A stretch of DNA of 19,331 bases from an uncultured Clostridia bacterium (GCA_945949385.1 CAMFEL010000020.1:1-19331), one strand, 5' to 3'; shown: positions 1 through 7,079, counted from the first letter of the stretch. The notes: generated by a model from the sequence alone, not told the origin. Program-made: numbers and translations.

Positions 1-1
1 T

Positions 2-1123
2 GAGCAGCTTTGCGGCGACCATGTGGACATAGTGGAGCAAAGCGAAAATTCCACGGTCATCGTGCTGGCAGACGGGCTGGGAAGCGGTGTAAAAGCAAGC
101 ATTCTTTCCACCCTTACCTCCAAGATCATCTCCACCATGATGGCGGAGGGACTGCCGCTGGAGGACTGCGTTGCCACAATTGCGGCGACTCTGCCCATAT
201 GCTCCGTCAGAGGAGTTGCCTATTCCACCTTTACCATTATCCATATCATAGAAAACGAAACTGCGGAGATAATCCAGTACGACAACCCCAATGTGATCCT
301 GCTTCGGGATTTCAAGGTGTCCGACTATCCGAAAACGGAGCTGAACATCGACTCTAAAAAGATATATAGATCCACAGTCAAGCTTCAGGAAAACGATATA
401 TTCGTTTCCATGAGTGACGGCTGTCCCCACGCCGGAATAGGCATAGCCTATAATTTCGGCTGGAGAGAGACGGAGATCGCGGATTTTATGGAGACCATAG
501 GTCCGGCGGGCTATACGGCAAAGACCCTGTCCACCATGCTTGTGGACGAATGCAACAAGCAGTACGGCTTTCACCCGGGAGACGACGCTACCGCCTGTGT
601 TGTGCGTATCCGCAGACGGGAGCCTATGAATATTCTGTTCGGACCTCCCCGCAACAGAGACGACTGCGACCGTATGATGTCTCTGTTCTTTTCCAAAGAG
701 GGCAAGCACATTATCTGCGGCGGTACCACCTCCACCATTGCTTCAAAGTATCTGGGCAAGCCGTTGAAAGCCAGCCTGTCCTTTGAGAACAGCGATGTGC
801 CTCCCATAGCGGAGATAGAGGGCGTTGACCTTGTGACTGAGGGTGTTATCACGGTGAACCGGGTGCTGGAATACGCCAAGGACGCCATAGGCGCCAACGA
901 AAGATACGAGCAGTGGAGCCTGGGACGGGACGGCGCCTGTATGATATGCAGGCTGCTGTTTGAGGAAGCTACGGATATAAACTTTTTCGTTGGCAGAGCG
1001 GTAAACCCCGCCCACCAGAATCCCGATCTGCCCATCAATTTCAACATTAAAATGAACTTGGTTGAGGAGCTTTCAGACTGTCTGAAAAAGATGGGCAAGC
1101 GGATAAAGGTAAGCTATTTCTGA
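2..1123 (+). CDS. SpoIIE/PP2C-family phosphatase, N-terminus cut by window edge
   Basis: The reading frame is open from the first bases, so the true start lies upstream; 373 residues are visible. Residues 1-200 form a SpoIIE-type PP2C serine/threonine phosphatase domain. The metal-binding acids are present: ADGLGSG (Asp about residue 24), MSDG (Asp about 139) and GDDATA (about 194-196), so it should be active. Residues 201-373 are a separate C-terminal region with a glycine-rich GGTTSTIASKY stretch that I cannot assign. The hydrogenase gene starts 34 bases downstream on the same strand, so the two are probably one operon. Related Ruminococcus species carry a phosphatase beside a sensory and a non-bifurcating [FeFe]-hydrogenase, which suggests a role in hydrogen-responsive signalling; that role is inferred. 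I see no membrane segment in the visible part, which argues against sporulation SpoIIE itself. Confidence 0.85.
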   Translation, partial: EQLCGDHVDIVEQSENSTVIVLADGLGSGVKASILSTLTSKIISTMMAEGLPLEDCVATIAATLPICSVRGVAYSTFTIIHIIENETAEIIQYDNPNVILLRDFKVSDYPKTELNIDSKKIYRSTVKLQENDIFVSMSDGCPHAGIGIAYNFGWRETEIADFMETIGPAGYTAKTLSTMLVDECNKQYGFHPGDDATACVVRIRRREPMNILFGPPRNRDDCDRMMSLFFSKEGKHIICGGTTSTIASKYLGKPLKASLSFENSDVPPIAEIEGVDLVTEGVITVNRVLEYAKDAIGANERYEQWSLGRDGACMICRLLFEEATDINFFVGRAVNPAHQNPDLPINFNIKMNLVEELSDCLKKMGKRIKVSYF

Positions 1124-1157
1124 TTAAGGTGAACTAAAAAGCAAAGGAACGGTAATT

Positions 1158-2585
1158 ATGCGCAAATTCGATACAAAAGTACAGCATCTTAAGTACAAGG
1201 TACTGAGAGAGGTAGCAAAGCTTGCATGGAACGACACGCTGCTTGACAATGTAATGGACATTCCCAAGACAATTGTGCCGGGAAAAACTCCCACCATGCG
1301 TTGCTGTGTGTATAAGGAAAGAGCCATACTTTCCGAGAGGGTAAAGCTTGCCATGGGCGGTGATAGGGATAATCCCAATGTGATTGAAGTCATAGACATT
1401 GCCTGCGACGAATGTCCCATGGGCGGTTTTGAAGTGACCAACGCCTGCCGCGGCTGTCTTGCGCACCGCTGCGAGGATGTATGCCGCTTCGGAGCCATCA
1501 CCTTTGACGAAAACCACGTAGCGCACATTGACAAAAGCAAATGCCGTGAGTGCGGTGCCTGCTCAAGGGTGTGCCCCTACACGGCAATAATCAGCCGCAA
1601 GCGTCCCTGCGAGAACGCCTGCAAGATCAAGGCAATTACCATGAACGAGGACAAAGCGGCGGCAATCGACAATGACAAGTGCATCGGCTGCGGCGCCTGC
1701 GTATATCAGTGTCCTTTCGGAGCCATAACAGACAAGTCCTTTATTCTTGATGTTATCGACATTATCAAGAAGAGCAATAAAAACAAGGACTATAAAGTCT
1801 ATGCCCTTGTGGCGCCCTCTATCTCCAGCCCGTTTACATATGCAAAGCTGGGACAGGTTATAACCGGACTCAAGGAGCTTGGATTCCATACCGTTGTTGA
1901 GGCGGCGCTGGGCGCCGATATGGTTGCTTTTGCCGAATCCGAGGAGCTTCACGAAAAGGGATTTCTGACAAGCTCCTGCTGCCCCGCATTTGTAAGCTAT
2001 ATTGAAAAGACCATGCCGGAGCTTGCGCCTTATATTTCCCACAACCTGTCTCCCATGGCTACAATTGCCAAATACATTAAAGAACACGAGAGTCCCTGCA
2101 AGGTAGTGTTCATCGGACCCTGTACCGCCAAAAAGGCAGAGGTCAAGAAAAAGAGCGTCAGCCCTTATGTTGACGCCGCCATGACCTTTGAGGAGCTTCA
2201 GGCACTGTTTGACAGCCGCGATATTGATATAACGGGACTTTCCGAGGGCGTGCTCGACAACGCATCCTATTTCGGAAGAATTTTCGCCCGCTGCGGCGGA
2301 CTGGCCGACGCGGTTGCCGAGGGTCTCAAGGAGCACGGCTATGATGACTTCGAACTGAAAGCCTGCTCCTGCGACGGTATTGAAGCCTGCCGCACGGCAC
2401 TGCTTAAAAAGAAGAAAGGCGTCCTTGACGCAAACTTCATTGAGGGCATGGCTTGTATCGGCGGCTGTATCGGCGGTGCGGGCTGCCTTACCCACGGCGA
2501 AAAGAACAAAGCCGAAGTGGATAAGTACGGCAAGGAAGCCTACGAAAAGACCATCTCCGACGCTATATCTGTTCTGGAGAAGTAG
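1158..2585 (+). CDS. Monomeric [FeFe]-hydrogenase with N-terminal ferredoxin-like domain
   Basis: A 475-residue iron-only hydrogenase, expected to exchange electrons between ferredoxin and protons/H2 in the cytoplasm. The N-terminal part is cysteine-rich: C97-x2-C100-x4-C105-x3-C109, then two classical 4Fe-4S motifs, C129-x2-C132-x2-C135-x3-CP and C175-x2-C178-x2-C181-x3-CP, plus extra cysteines at 49/50, 83/86 and 151/155. The catalytic H-cluster domain has all three loops: SSCCPAF (C274/C275, including the proton-relay Cys), GPCTAKKAE (C322) and MACIGGC (C433/C437). The variants CCPAF and GPC, rather than CCPGW and MPC, point away from the common group A enzymes and towards a group B or HydA2-like type; that subgroup call is tentative. 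The ATG at 1158 follows an AAAGGAA ribosome site. No NADH- or flavin-binding subunit lies next to it, which fits a non-bifurcating enzyme. Confidence 0.93.
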   Translation: MRKFDTKVQHLKYKVLREVAKLAWNDTLLDNVMDIPKTIVPGKTPTMRCCVYKERAILSERVKLAMGGDRDNPNVIEVIDIACDECPMGGFEVTNACRGCLAHRCEDVCRFGAITFDENHVAHIDKSKCRECGACSRVCPYTAIISRKRPCENACKIKAITMNEDKAAAIDNDKCIGCGACVYQCPFGAITDKSFILDVIDIIKKSNKNKDYKVYALVAPSISSPFTYAKLGQVITGLKELGFHTVVEAALGADMVAFAESEELHEKGFLTSSCCPAFVSYIEKTMPELAPYISHNLSPMATIAKYIKEHESPCKVVFIGPCTAKKAEVKKKSVSPYVDAAMTFEELQALFDSRDIDITGLSEGVLDNASYFGRIFARCGGLADAVAEGLKEHGYDDFELKACSCDGIEACRTALLKKKKGVLDANFIEGMACIGGCIGGAGCLTHGEKNKAEVDKYGKEAYEKTISDAISVLEK

Positions 2586-2606
2586 CATTAGAATGCGGGG
2601 CTCTGC

Positions 2607-2778
2607 CGGGGCGCCGCCCCGAACCCCGACCACGAACGGGGCGCTGCCCCGAACCCCGGTGACATACGGGGCTCCGCCCCGTACCCCGACCACGAACGGG
2701 GCTCCGCCCCGCGCCCCGGTTAAGCATATGCGAGGCTCTGCTTCGCGCACCGCGGGATATATACGAGGCTCCGCCTCG
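2607..2778. repeat. Array of six 15-base hairpins at about 30-base period
   Basis: Six palindromes of 6-bp stem and 3-base loop start at 2607, 2637, 2667, 2697, 2731 and 2764, i.e. spacings of 30, 30, 30, 34 and 33. The first four are CGGGGC-NNN-GCCCCG. The last is CGAGGC-TCC-GCCTCG, a compensated G:C to A:T change, and the fifth (CGAGGC-TCT-GCTTCG) keeps pairing through a G:T wobble. The three central units (2631-2720) are near-identical 30-base tandem copies, linked by CCCCGACCACGAA or CCCCGGTGACATA. Pairing is kept while sequence changes, so structure seems to matter. The array starts about 20 bases after the hydrogenase stop codon and could affect its mRNA 3' end. Confidence 0.8.
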
Positions 2779-2785
2779 CGCTCCG

Positions 2786-2817
2786 CTTAGAACCTTTTTT
2801 GAGAAAAAGGTTCTAAG
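2786..2817. terminator. 14-bp perfect hairpin, possible terminator or repeat end
   Basis: CTTAGAACCTTTTT (2786-2799) pairs perfectly with AAAAAGGTTCTAAG (2804-2817) across a TGAG loop. Six T residues run up the left side of the stem, but no T-tract follows, so it is not a classical terminator on the plus strand. It sits straight after the hairpin array and may be part of the same mobile or dispersed intergenic repeat. Confidence 0.5.
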
Positions 2818-2863
2818 GACTCCAAAAAACTTTTAATTGGGGTATGGAAATATAGAACAGTTC

Positions 2864-2973
2864 CCGCAGGGGTGCCGCGTTGCGACAGGCATCTGAAGAA
2901 ACGCAGGAGAAAGCAAGCTTTCTCCTGCGTTTTTTCATCGCTCCACGGACGGCTTCACCGTCCGCCCCTGCGG
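2864..2973. repeat. Branched inverted-repeat element (outer stem with two inner hairpins)
   Basis: CCGCAGGGG (2864-2872) pairs with CCCCTGCGG (2965-2973). Inside lie a long hairpin (2896-2935) and CGGACGG-CTTCA-CCGTCCG (2946-2964). Together they would fold into a Y-shaped three-stem structure of 110 bases. It could be a small dispersed palindromic element or a structured RNA; I do not recognise the family. Confidence 0.6.
2896..2936 (+). terminator. Intrinsic terminator, probably for the hydrogenase operon
   Basis: AACGCAGGAGAAAG (2900-2913) pairs with CTTTCTCCTGCGTT (2918-2931) across a CAAG loop, and the stem extends through flanking A and T residues. A run of six T residues (2930-2935) follows the GC-rich part. 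It is the first hairpin with a proper T-tract after the hydrogenase gene. It is also the inner hairpin of the branched element at 2864-2973. Confidence 0.7.
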
Positions 2974-3154
2974 ATAAATGTTCAATTTGGTTTTCTTGCT
3001 TTCTGTGAGTAGCTCCGGGTCTGCTGTCGGCACGCTCCCGATCTTTGATTGATTCTTGCCGCGGGATATTAAATTCAGGCTGCCGGCGCGTTATCCCTTC
3101 GAATATTCCTATCTCCACTTCTGTCAGCTAATAACCAAGTCTGAATACAAAACC

Positions 3155-3178
3155 AAAGCGCCCCATGCGGGGCGCTTT
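3155..3178 (-). terminator. Terminator of the minus-strand oxidoreductase gene
   Basis: AAAGCGCCCC (3155-3164) and GGGGCGCTTT (3169-3178) form a 10-bp stem with a 4-base loop. Read on the minus strand it lies 35 bases after the stop codon of the oxidoreductase and is followed by a T-rich run. Confidence 0.85.
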
Positions 3179-3213
3179 CTCAAATTCAAATTTCCTGCTG
3201 CCGATTAAAGACT

Positions 3214-4323
3214 TCAGTCAACGAGAGATACTTCATGTCCCGTCCGTGCAGACTCATAAATTGCGCTCAGTATCTTAATCATATTGATACCCTGCTGAGG
3301 CTCAAAGTCAGGCTTTGCACCGTTCAGAACAACATCAACATAATGACGCAGATTGCCCTCGTGCCCCTGAACGTTTTTGTCAATGTTCAGGTTAACATCA
3401 ATAAGCTGACCGAAAGCTTCACTGAATATCTTGGCTTGGGTACCGGAATTCTCCCACTTGAAGCCTGCCTTGGAGCCGCGCAGCTCCACAAAGTTGCGGT
3501 CGCCCTCTTCAATGTTGGATGCCCATGAGAACTCTATCTGCAGACAAGCGCCGTTGTCAAATTTGATAAAGCCCATGGCAAGATCCTCAACATCAAAGGT
3601 GCCATCGGATGCGGTCTCTCCGAAAGCTGCGTGCTCGGAGGAAGCCTCCGCCGTGTCATCGGAGAACTTGGAGTAAATAGAGCCGGAAACGGCAACGGGA
3701 GTGGGATTGCCCATAATGTAAATTGCAAGGTCTATCATATGAACGCCCAGATCTATCAGAGGACCGCCGCCGGACTGTGCCTTGGTGGTAAACCAGCCGC
3801 CCTTGCCGGGTATACCGCGGCGGCGAACCCAACCGCAGCGTCCGCAGTACAGATCGCCGAATTCGCCCGCGTCAGCCATACGCTTCAGCTTCTTTGCGGC
3901 GTCGGTGTGACGGTTGTTTCTCATAACCATAAGCACCTTGCCGGCTTGCTCGCTTGCAGCCTTCATCTTTTCCGTGTCCGCAACGCTTACGGAGTCGGGC
4001 TTTTCGCAGAAAACATGCTTGCCCGCTTCCAGAGACTTTACGGCAAAGGGTGAGTGCAGATAGTTAGGCGTGCAGATGTCAACAGATTCAATGTCGGAAT
4101 CCTTTATAAACTCGTCAAAGTCCGTGTAGCATCTTGCATTGTCCAGAACATCGCTGTTATAGGTTGCGTGAGCGAACTCTTTCATGCTCTCGGCTCTGCC
4201 GGGAACGATATCGCAAAGCGCCACTATCTCCACATTGTCCATACGGGCGTAAGCGGTCAGATGAGCCCACTTGAAGATGCCGCCGCAGCCGACGACACCT
4301 ATTTTCAGCTTTTTATCAGCCAT
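3214..4323 (-). CDS. Gfo/Idh/MocA-family NAD(P)-dependent oxidoreductase
   Basis: A 369-residue cytosolic dehydrogenase of the glucose-fructose oxidoreductase/inositol dehydrogenase family, acting on a sugar, inositol or related polyol; the exact substrate cannot be read off. The N-terminal Rossmann fold has GVVGCGG (residues 9-15). The family EKP motif is at 107-109, with its Lys in the active site, and DLGVHMID at 191-198 supplies the conserved Asp/His pair. Length is normal for the family. I chose the ATG at 4323 (MADKK) because GAAAGGCAAGG lies the right distance upstream; an in-frame ATG at 4344 has no ribosome site. The gene stands alone, with its own promoter (4366-4394) and terminator (3155-3178). 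Confidence 0.92.
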   Translation of the reverse strand: MADKKLKIGVVGCGGIFKWAHLTAYARMDNVEIVALCDIVPGRAESMKEFAHATYNSDVLDNARCYTDFDEFIKDSDIESVDICTPNYLHSPFAVKSLEAGKHVFCEKPDSVSVADTEKMKAASEQAGKVLMVMRNNRHTDAAKKLKRMADAGEFGDLYCGRCGWVRRRGIPGKGGWFTTKAQSGGGPLIDLGVHMIDLAIYIMGNPTPVAVSGSIYSKFSDDTAEASSEHAAFGETASDGTFDVEDLAMGFIKFDNGACLQIEFSWASNIEEGDRNFVELRGSKAGFKWENSGTQAKIFSEAFGQLIDVNLNIDKNVQGHEGNLRHYVDVVLNGAKPDFEPQQGINMIKILSAIYESARTGHEVSLVD

Positions 4324-4365
4324 AATTATTACCTTGCCTTTCAAAGTAAATAGAATTCTTTAGTT

Positions 4366-4394
4366 ATTCTATCAGCACTCTCCGAAATAGTCAA
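4366..4394 (-). promoter_or_regulatory. Sigma-A-type promoter of the oxidoreductase gene
   Basis: On the minus strand TTGACT (4394-4389) and TAGAAT (4371-4366) are separated by exactly 17 bases. Each box differs from consensus at one position. The -10 box ends about 40 bases before the ATG at 4323. Confidence 0.82.
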
Positions 4395-4404
4395 GTGTTT
4401 ATAC

Positions 4405-4435
4405 AAAAAGAAAGCCGCAGTACGGCTTTCTTTTT
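4405..4435 (-). terminator. Bidirectional terminator after the Gln/Asn-rich micro-gene
   Basis: AAAAAGAAAGCCG (4405-4417) pairs with CGGCTTTCTTTTT (4423-4435) across a 5-base loop, with A and T runs on both sides, so it can act in either direction. On the minus strand it ends 17 bases after the stop codon of the micro-gene. It also isolates the oxidoreductase promoter from upstream transcription. Confidence 0.85.
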
Positions 4436-4452
4436 TGCAGCGCTGTTATCTG

Positions 4453-4578
4453 TTATCTCTGCTGCTCTCTGTCCTGCTGATTCTTGTTCTGCTCTTTGTT
4501 CTGCTGCTGCTGATTCTTGTTCTGCTGCTGATTCTTATTCTGCTGCTGGTTCTGCTGCTGATTCTGATTCTGACTCAT
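4453..4578 (-). CDS. Gln/Asn-rich 41-residue microprotein
   Basis: An ATG at 4578 opens a 41-codon frame ending in TAA at 4453-4455. The product begins MSQNQNQQQNQQQNKNQQQ and holds 20 Gln and 10 Asn, with the rest mainly Lys, Glu, Arg and Asp, and no hydrophobic residue after Met1. It must be disordered and very polar. AAAGGA lies 10 bases before the ATG, a usable ribosome site. The stop codon is followed by a strong terminator (4405-4435), and the S-layer-homology gene ends 84 bases upstream on the same strand with no clear terminator between, so the two may share a transcript. The frame contains an approximate repeat AAGAATCAGCAGCAGAAC. I know no named family; similar low-complexity frames can be chance products of CAG-type repeats, but start site and terminator placement favour a gene. 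Confidence 0.6.
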   Translation of the reverse strand: MSQNQNQQQNQQQNKNQQQNKNQQQQNKEQNKNQQDREQQR

Positions 4579-4662
4579 TTTATAATAGTCCTTTCTTTTT
4601 TTGGGTACGGTATTTACCATACACACTCATTTTTCCCGTCCGGCGGCGGTTTATTCATATTT

Positions 4663-5910
4663 TTATTCGTAAATAAGATTCATAATTCCGTAGAACATCT
4701 GCGCCGCCTCAGATCGGGTCAGTTCGTCATCGGTACCGATTCTTCCGCCCGAGGTGCCCATAATTCCAAGCTCGCACACGGCGTCAACGGAAGACTGAGC
4801 CCATGCCGGAACGTCGTCGGTATAAAGTGCGGAGGATACCTCCTCGGCCTCATAGCCGATAATGTTATTCAGAATAACTGCGGCTTCAGCCTTTGTAATA
4901 TTGCGGTCGGGCATAAAACAGCAGCCGCTGTCCGTGTCAATACCCTTGACAATGCCCAGCTTTGCCGCGCTGTAAACATAGCTTTTGTACTTGCTGTCCA
5001 CATCGTCGCTGTCGGCAAAGCCTGTGTTTGCGGCTTTGGGCAGCTTGTCAGCACCGAAAGCGTCCATAGCGGCAACAAGAAATTCAAGACGGGTCATTTT
5101 CTCCGTGGGACGGAACAGGTTATTTCCTCCGTCCTCCGTAAAGGTCATAATTCCCGCGTCCGTAACGGCAGCGGCGGCGCTTGCGCAGCAGGCGTCAGCC
5201 TCCACATCCGCAAAGGTGATCCGAGAGGTGTCCGACTTTACGTTGACGCTGACGCGCCCCTCACCGGATACATCGCCCCATTCGTCACGCACCCGATATA
5301 CAAAGCTGTCCTCACCTGTCTTGTCGGAAGCGCTGTAAACAAAATCTCCGCTCTGCTCGTCATAGGAAAGCTGTCCGTTTTCGGGATACTGCAATACCTC
5401 AAAGCTCAGAGCGTCCCCGTCCGCATCAGCCGCTCTCATGGTGCCGGAGCAGTTTGTGGAGGCAAAGGTGGAAAGAGCGGGGCAACTGAGTACGGTAGGC
5501 GCATTGTTGACGCTGTCGCCGTATACAATTGAGCAGGTCATTGTATACGCGCCGTCATAGGTGAAGTTAAAGCTTGCGCTTTCAGCTCCCTCGGCGGGGA
5601 CAAAGGAAAGCTCCTCCAGCTTGTCAAAAGCGATAACCTGTCCTACCGTGGCTTCGGCATCATTGTAGTACAGAGTTCCGGCTTCGGCTTGGGGAAGTGA
5701 GGTAAGGCGTACGCTGTCATGGCTGTCTCCAGCGGCGTCCGCAAATTTTTCGGCGTTAAAGCTTACGCTTTCACCGGAAAGAGCGGAAAGGGTGACCGTG
5801 TTTTCGCTTGCAATAATATCAAGGGCAGGGGACAGACCCTCTGCCGACACGGAAAAGGTACACAGCAGCGCTGCAAGGATAAGTGACAGTAAAACAAATA
5901 ATTTTTTCAT
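4663..5910 (-). CDS. Secreted surface protein with Ig/cadherin-like and three S-layer-homology repeats
   Basis: A 415-residue exported protein. Residues 1-23 are a signal peptide (MKK, hydrophobic core, VSA cleavage site). Residues 30-130 and 131-225 look like two beta-sandwich modules of the bacterial Ig/cadherin-like type; the second has the typical ADADGDALSFEVLQYPENG pattern. Three S-layer-homology repeats follow at about 231-285, 297-352 and 362-413, with the motif variants TRLE, TKAE and TRSE. Such repeats bind pyruvylated secondary cell-wall polymers, so the protein is probably held non-covalently on the cell wall. AAAGGAAG precedes the ATG by 9 bases. No enzyme domain is visible, so an adhesive or structural role is likely. 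The next gene downstream is the Gln/Asn-rich micro-gene; upstream lies a divergent gene. Confidence 0.88.
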   Translation of the reverse strand: MKKLFVLLSLILAALLCTFSVSAEGLSPALDIIASENTVTLSALSGESVSFNAEKFADAAGDSHDSVRLTSLPQAEAGTLYYNDAEATVGQVIAFDKLEELSFVPAEGAESASFNFTYDGAYTMTCSIVYGDSVNNAPTVLSCPALSTFASTNCSGTMRAADADGDALSFEVLQYPENGQLSYDEQSGDFVYSASDKTGEDSFVYRVRDEWGDVSGEGRVSVNVKSDTSRITFADVEADACCASAAAAVTDAGIMTFTEDGGNNLFRPTEKMTRLEFLVAAMDAFGADKLPKAANTGFADSDDVDSKYKSYVYSAAKLGIVKGIDTDSGCCFMPDRNITKAEAAVILNNIIGYEAEEVSSALYTDDVPAWAQSSVDAVCELGIMGTSGGRIGTDDELTRSEAAQMFYGIMNLIYE

Positions 5911-6033
5911 TTTGCGTTTCTTCCTTTCTTTATGTTCGCTTGTATTTTTGCCTGCTTTCGGCGCTCATATGACGGAAAATGAGTTTGTTATAAAAATATT
6001 CACCGAAAATTCATATTATTTCCCGCCGATATA

Positions 6034-6062
6034 TTGATTTTGACGGGGACTTTGTGTATAAT
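6034..6062 (+). promoter_or_regulatory. Sigma-A-type promoter of the two-helix membrane protein gene
   Basis: TTGATT (6034-6039) and a perfect TATAAT (6057-6062) are 17 bases apart, giving a leader of roughly 90 bases before the ATG at 6158. It lies in the 247-base divergent intergenic region; I found no equally good promoter for the S-layer-homology gene on the other strand. Confidence 0.75.
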
Positions 6063-6157
6063 TTAATAAGAAACAGACTGCGAAGCCGCAATTATATGCA
6101 GCTTGTCAGCCGAACTGCCCACAGCGGCGGGTACATAGGGAGATACAGGAGATACAT

Positions 6158-6943
6158 ATGGAAACGAAACGCAATTTGAAGTATTTCACTACAAGAGGAA
6201 TAAACATCCTCCTTATTATAGGAGTAGCAATCAGCATTGCAGGACTTCTTATGATGTTTATTATTCCTTTGGGAAACGGCTATAATTTCGGTTTTATCGT
6301 CCTTATGGTAGGCGCGGCTGTTGCTGTATTCGGCTCCGGAGCAAAATCCGCCGAGGCTGATATTGACAACGAGATCTACGGCAAGATCAAAGATATGCCC
6401 GAACAGGCACAGATCAAATACGAGGTTTACGAAAAGAGTTTTCTGAAGATACTTAATCCCGTTTTCCTCAAAGGCTTTAGCTTCGAGGGCGAAAATGTGC
6501 ATTGCAAAAAGGGACCCGACCATAAGTACCGTACCGACACATATAACGCCGCACAGCTTTATTTTACACAGGAAAAGATTTATGTTTACGGCAAGCACCT
6601 GTCTCTCCTTGACGATTCCGAAGAGGCAAATTACGAGTTCGGCGGCGTATATCCTTTCCAGGATGTGGACAAGGCATATATCGAGGATAAAACGGTAAAG
6701 CTTATCGGCAGAGATATATCCGTCCATTCCTTCGGACTCAGACTCAAAGACGGTACCGATGTTTTCAAATTCAATGTAGAAGACGGTGCCGATGTTGATA
6801 AGGCGGCAGACGATATAAACCACGCCATCGAAAAGATGACGGAGCGTGCAATTGAGCGCGCCGCAGATAAGGCTGCCAAGAGAGCTGCTCTGCGTGAGTT
6901 TGATGAGAAAAACGCCAAGGCTGCAGCGGCAGACGCTCAGTAA
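6158..6943 (+). CDS. Two-helix membrane protein of unknown function
   Basis: A 261-residue protein I do not recognise. Two hydrophobic helices at about 15-37 and 42-61 form an N-terminal membrane hairpin. Residues 65-230 are a soluble domain with alternating beta-strand character (for example QLYFTQEKIYVYGKHLSLLD) and a closing helix, reminiscent of bacterial PH-like or GRAM-like domains; that likeness is only an impression. The last 35 residues are Ala, Glu, Arg and Lys-rich and probably a charged helix or short coiled coil. AGGAG stands 7 bases before the ATG. It seems to be a single-gene unit with its own promoter and a hairpin after the stop codon. Confidence 0.8.
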   Translation: METKRNLKYFTTRGINILLIIGVAISIAGLLMMFIIPLGNGYNFGFIVLMVGAAVAVFGSGAKSAEADIDNEIYGKIKDMPEQAQIKYEVYEKSFLKILNPVFLKGFSFEGENVHCKKGPDHKYRTDTYNAAQLYFTQEKIYVYGKHLSLLDDSEEANYEFGGVYPFQDVDKAYIEDKTVKLIGRDISVHSFGLRLKDGTDVFKFNVEDGADVDKAADDINHAIEKMTERAIERAADKAAKRAALREFDEKNAKAAAADAQ

Positions 6944-6966
6944 TTTTTAATCGAACCGATCATTAT

Positions 6967-7013
6967 ACAGCACACAGCAATAGGGCGTCTATCCCGTTTG
7001 CTGTGTGTTCTGT
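6967..7013 (+). terminator. Long hairpin after the two-helix membrane protein gene
   Basis: CACACAGCAA (6971-6980) pairs with TTGCTGTGTG (6998-7007), and ACAG/CTGT extend the stem with a small bulge. The following bases are T-rich (TATATTTG) but not a clean T-tract, so termination strength is uncertain. Confidence 0.5.
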
Positions 7014-7079
7014 ATATTTGAGCATTTTAGCCTTGTTTTGACCGTCGGCAAAAACGGCACGCAAAACAATCCGAAAACG

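Larger units (their letters stand above)
2586..3213. other. Gene-free structured intergenic stretch (628 bases)
   Basis: There is no believable gene between the hydrogenase and the oxidoreductase. Reading frames here have no ribosome site and follow repeat or palindrome sequence. The stretch holds, in order, an array of six short hairpins, a 14-bp hairpin, a branched inverted-repeat element with a T-tailed hairpin, about 180 bases (2974-3154) in which I see nothing definite, and the terminator of the converging gene. The organisation resembles the composite intergenic repeats of Ruminococcus-type genomes; copy number cannot be judged from one window. Confidence 0.7.

Noticed and set aside
2631..2720. 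Tandem 30-base units considered as a CRISPR array
   Set aside because: The units abut without unique spacers, they are GC-rich hairpins, and no cas gene is near.
1563..2750. 395-codon open frame on the minus strand over the hydrogenase gene
   Set aside because: It is antisense to a gene with unmistakable H-cluster motifs, has no recognisable domain or ribosome site, and its start region is just translated hairpin repeats.
2813..3118. 101-codon minus-strand frame in the structured intergenic stretch
   Set aside because: It begins at GTG with no ribosome site, runs through the palindromic element and stops inside the 2786-2817 hairpin; it reads as translated repeat.
4324..4344. Upstream ATG (MKGKVII) for the oxidoreductase
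   Set aside because: No ribosome site precedes it, and its codons contain the ribosome site of the ATG at 4323.
4435..5532. 365-codon plus-strand frame with a Leu/Val/Ile-rich start
   Set aside because: Its hydrophobic start is the antisense of the Gln/Asn codon repeat and the rest is antisense to the S-layer-homology gene; no ribosome site.
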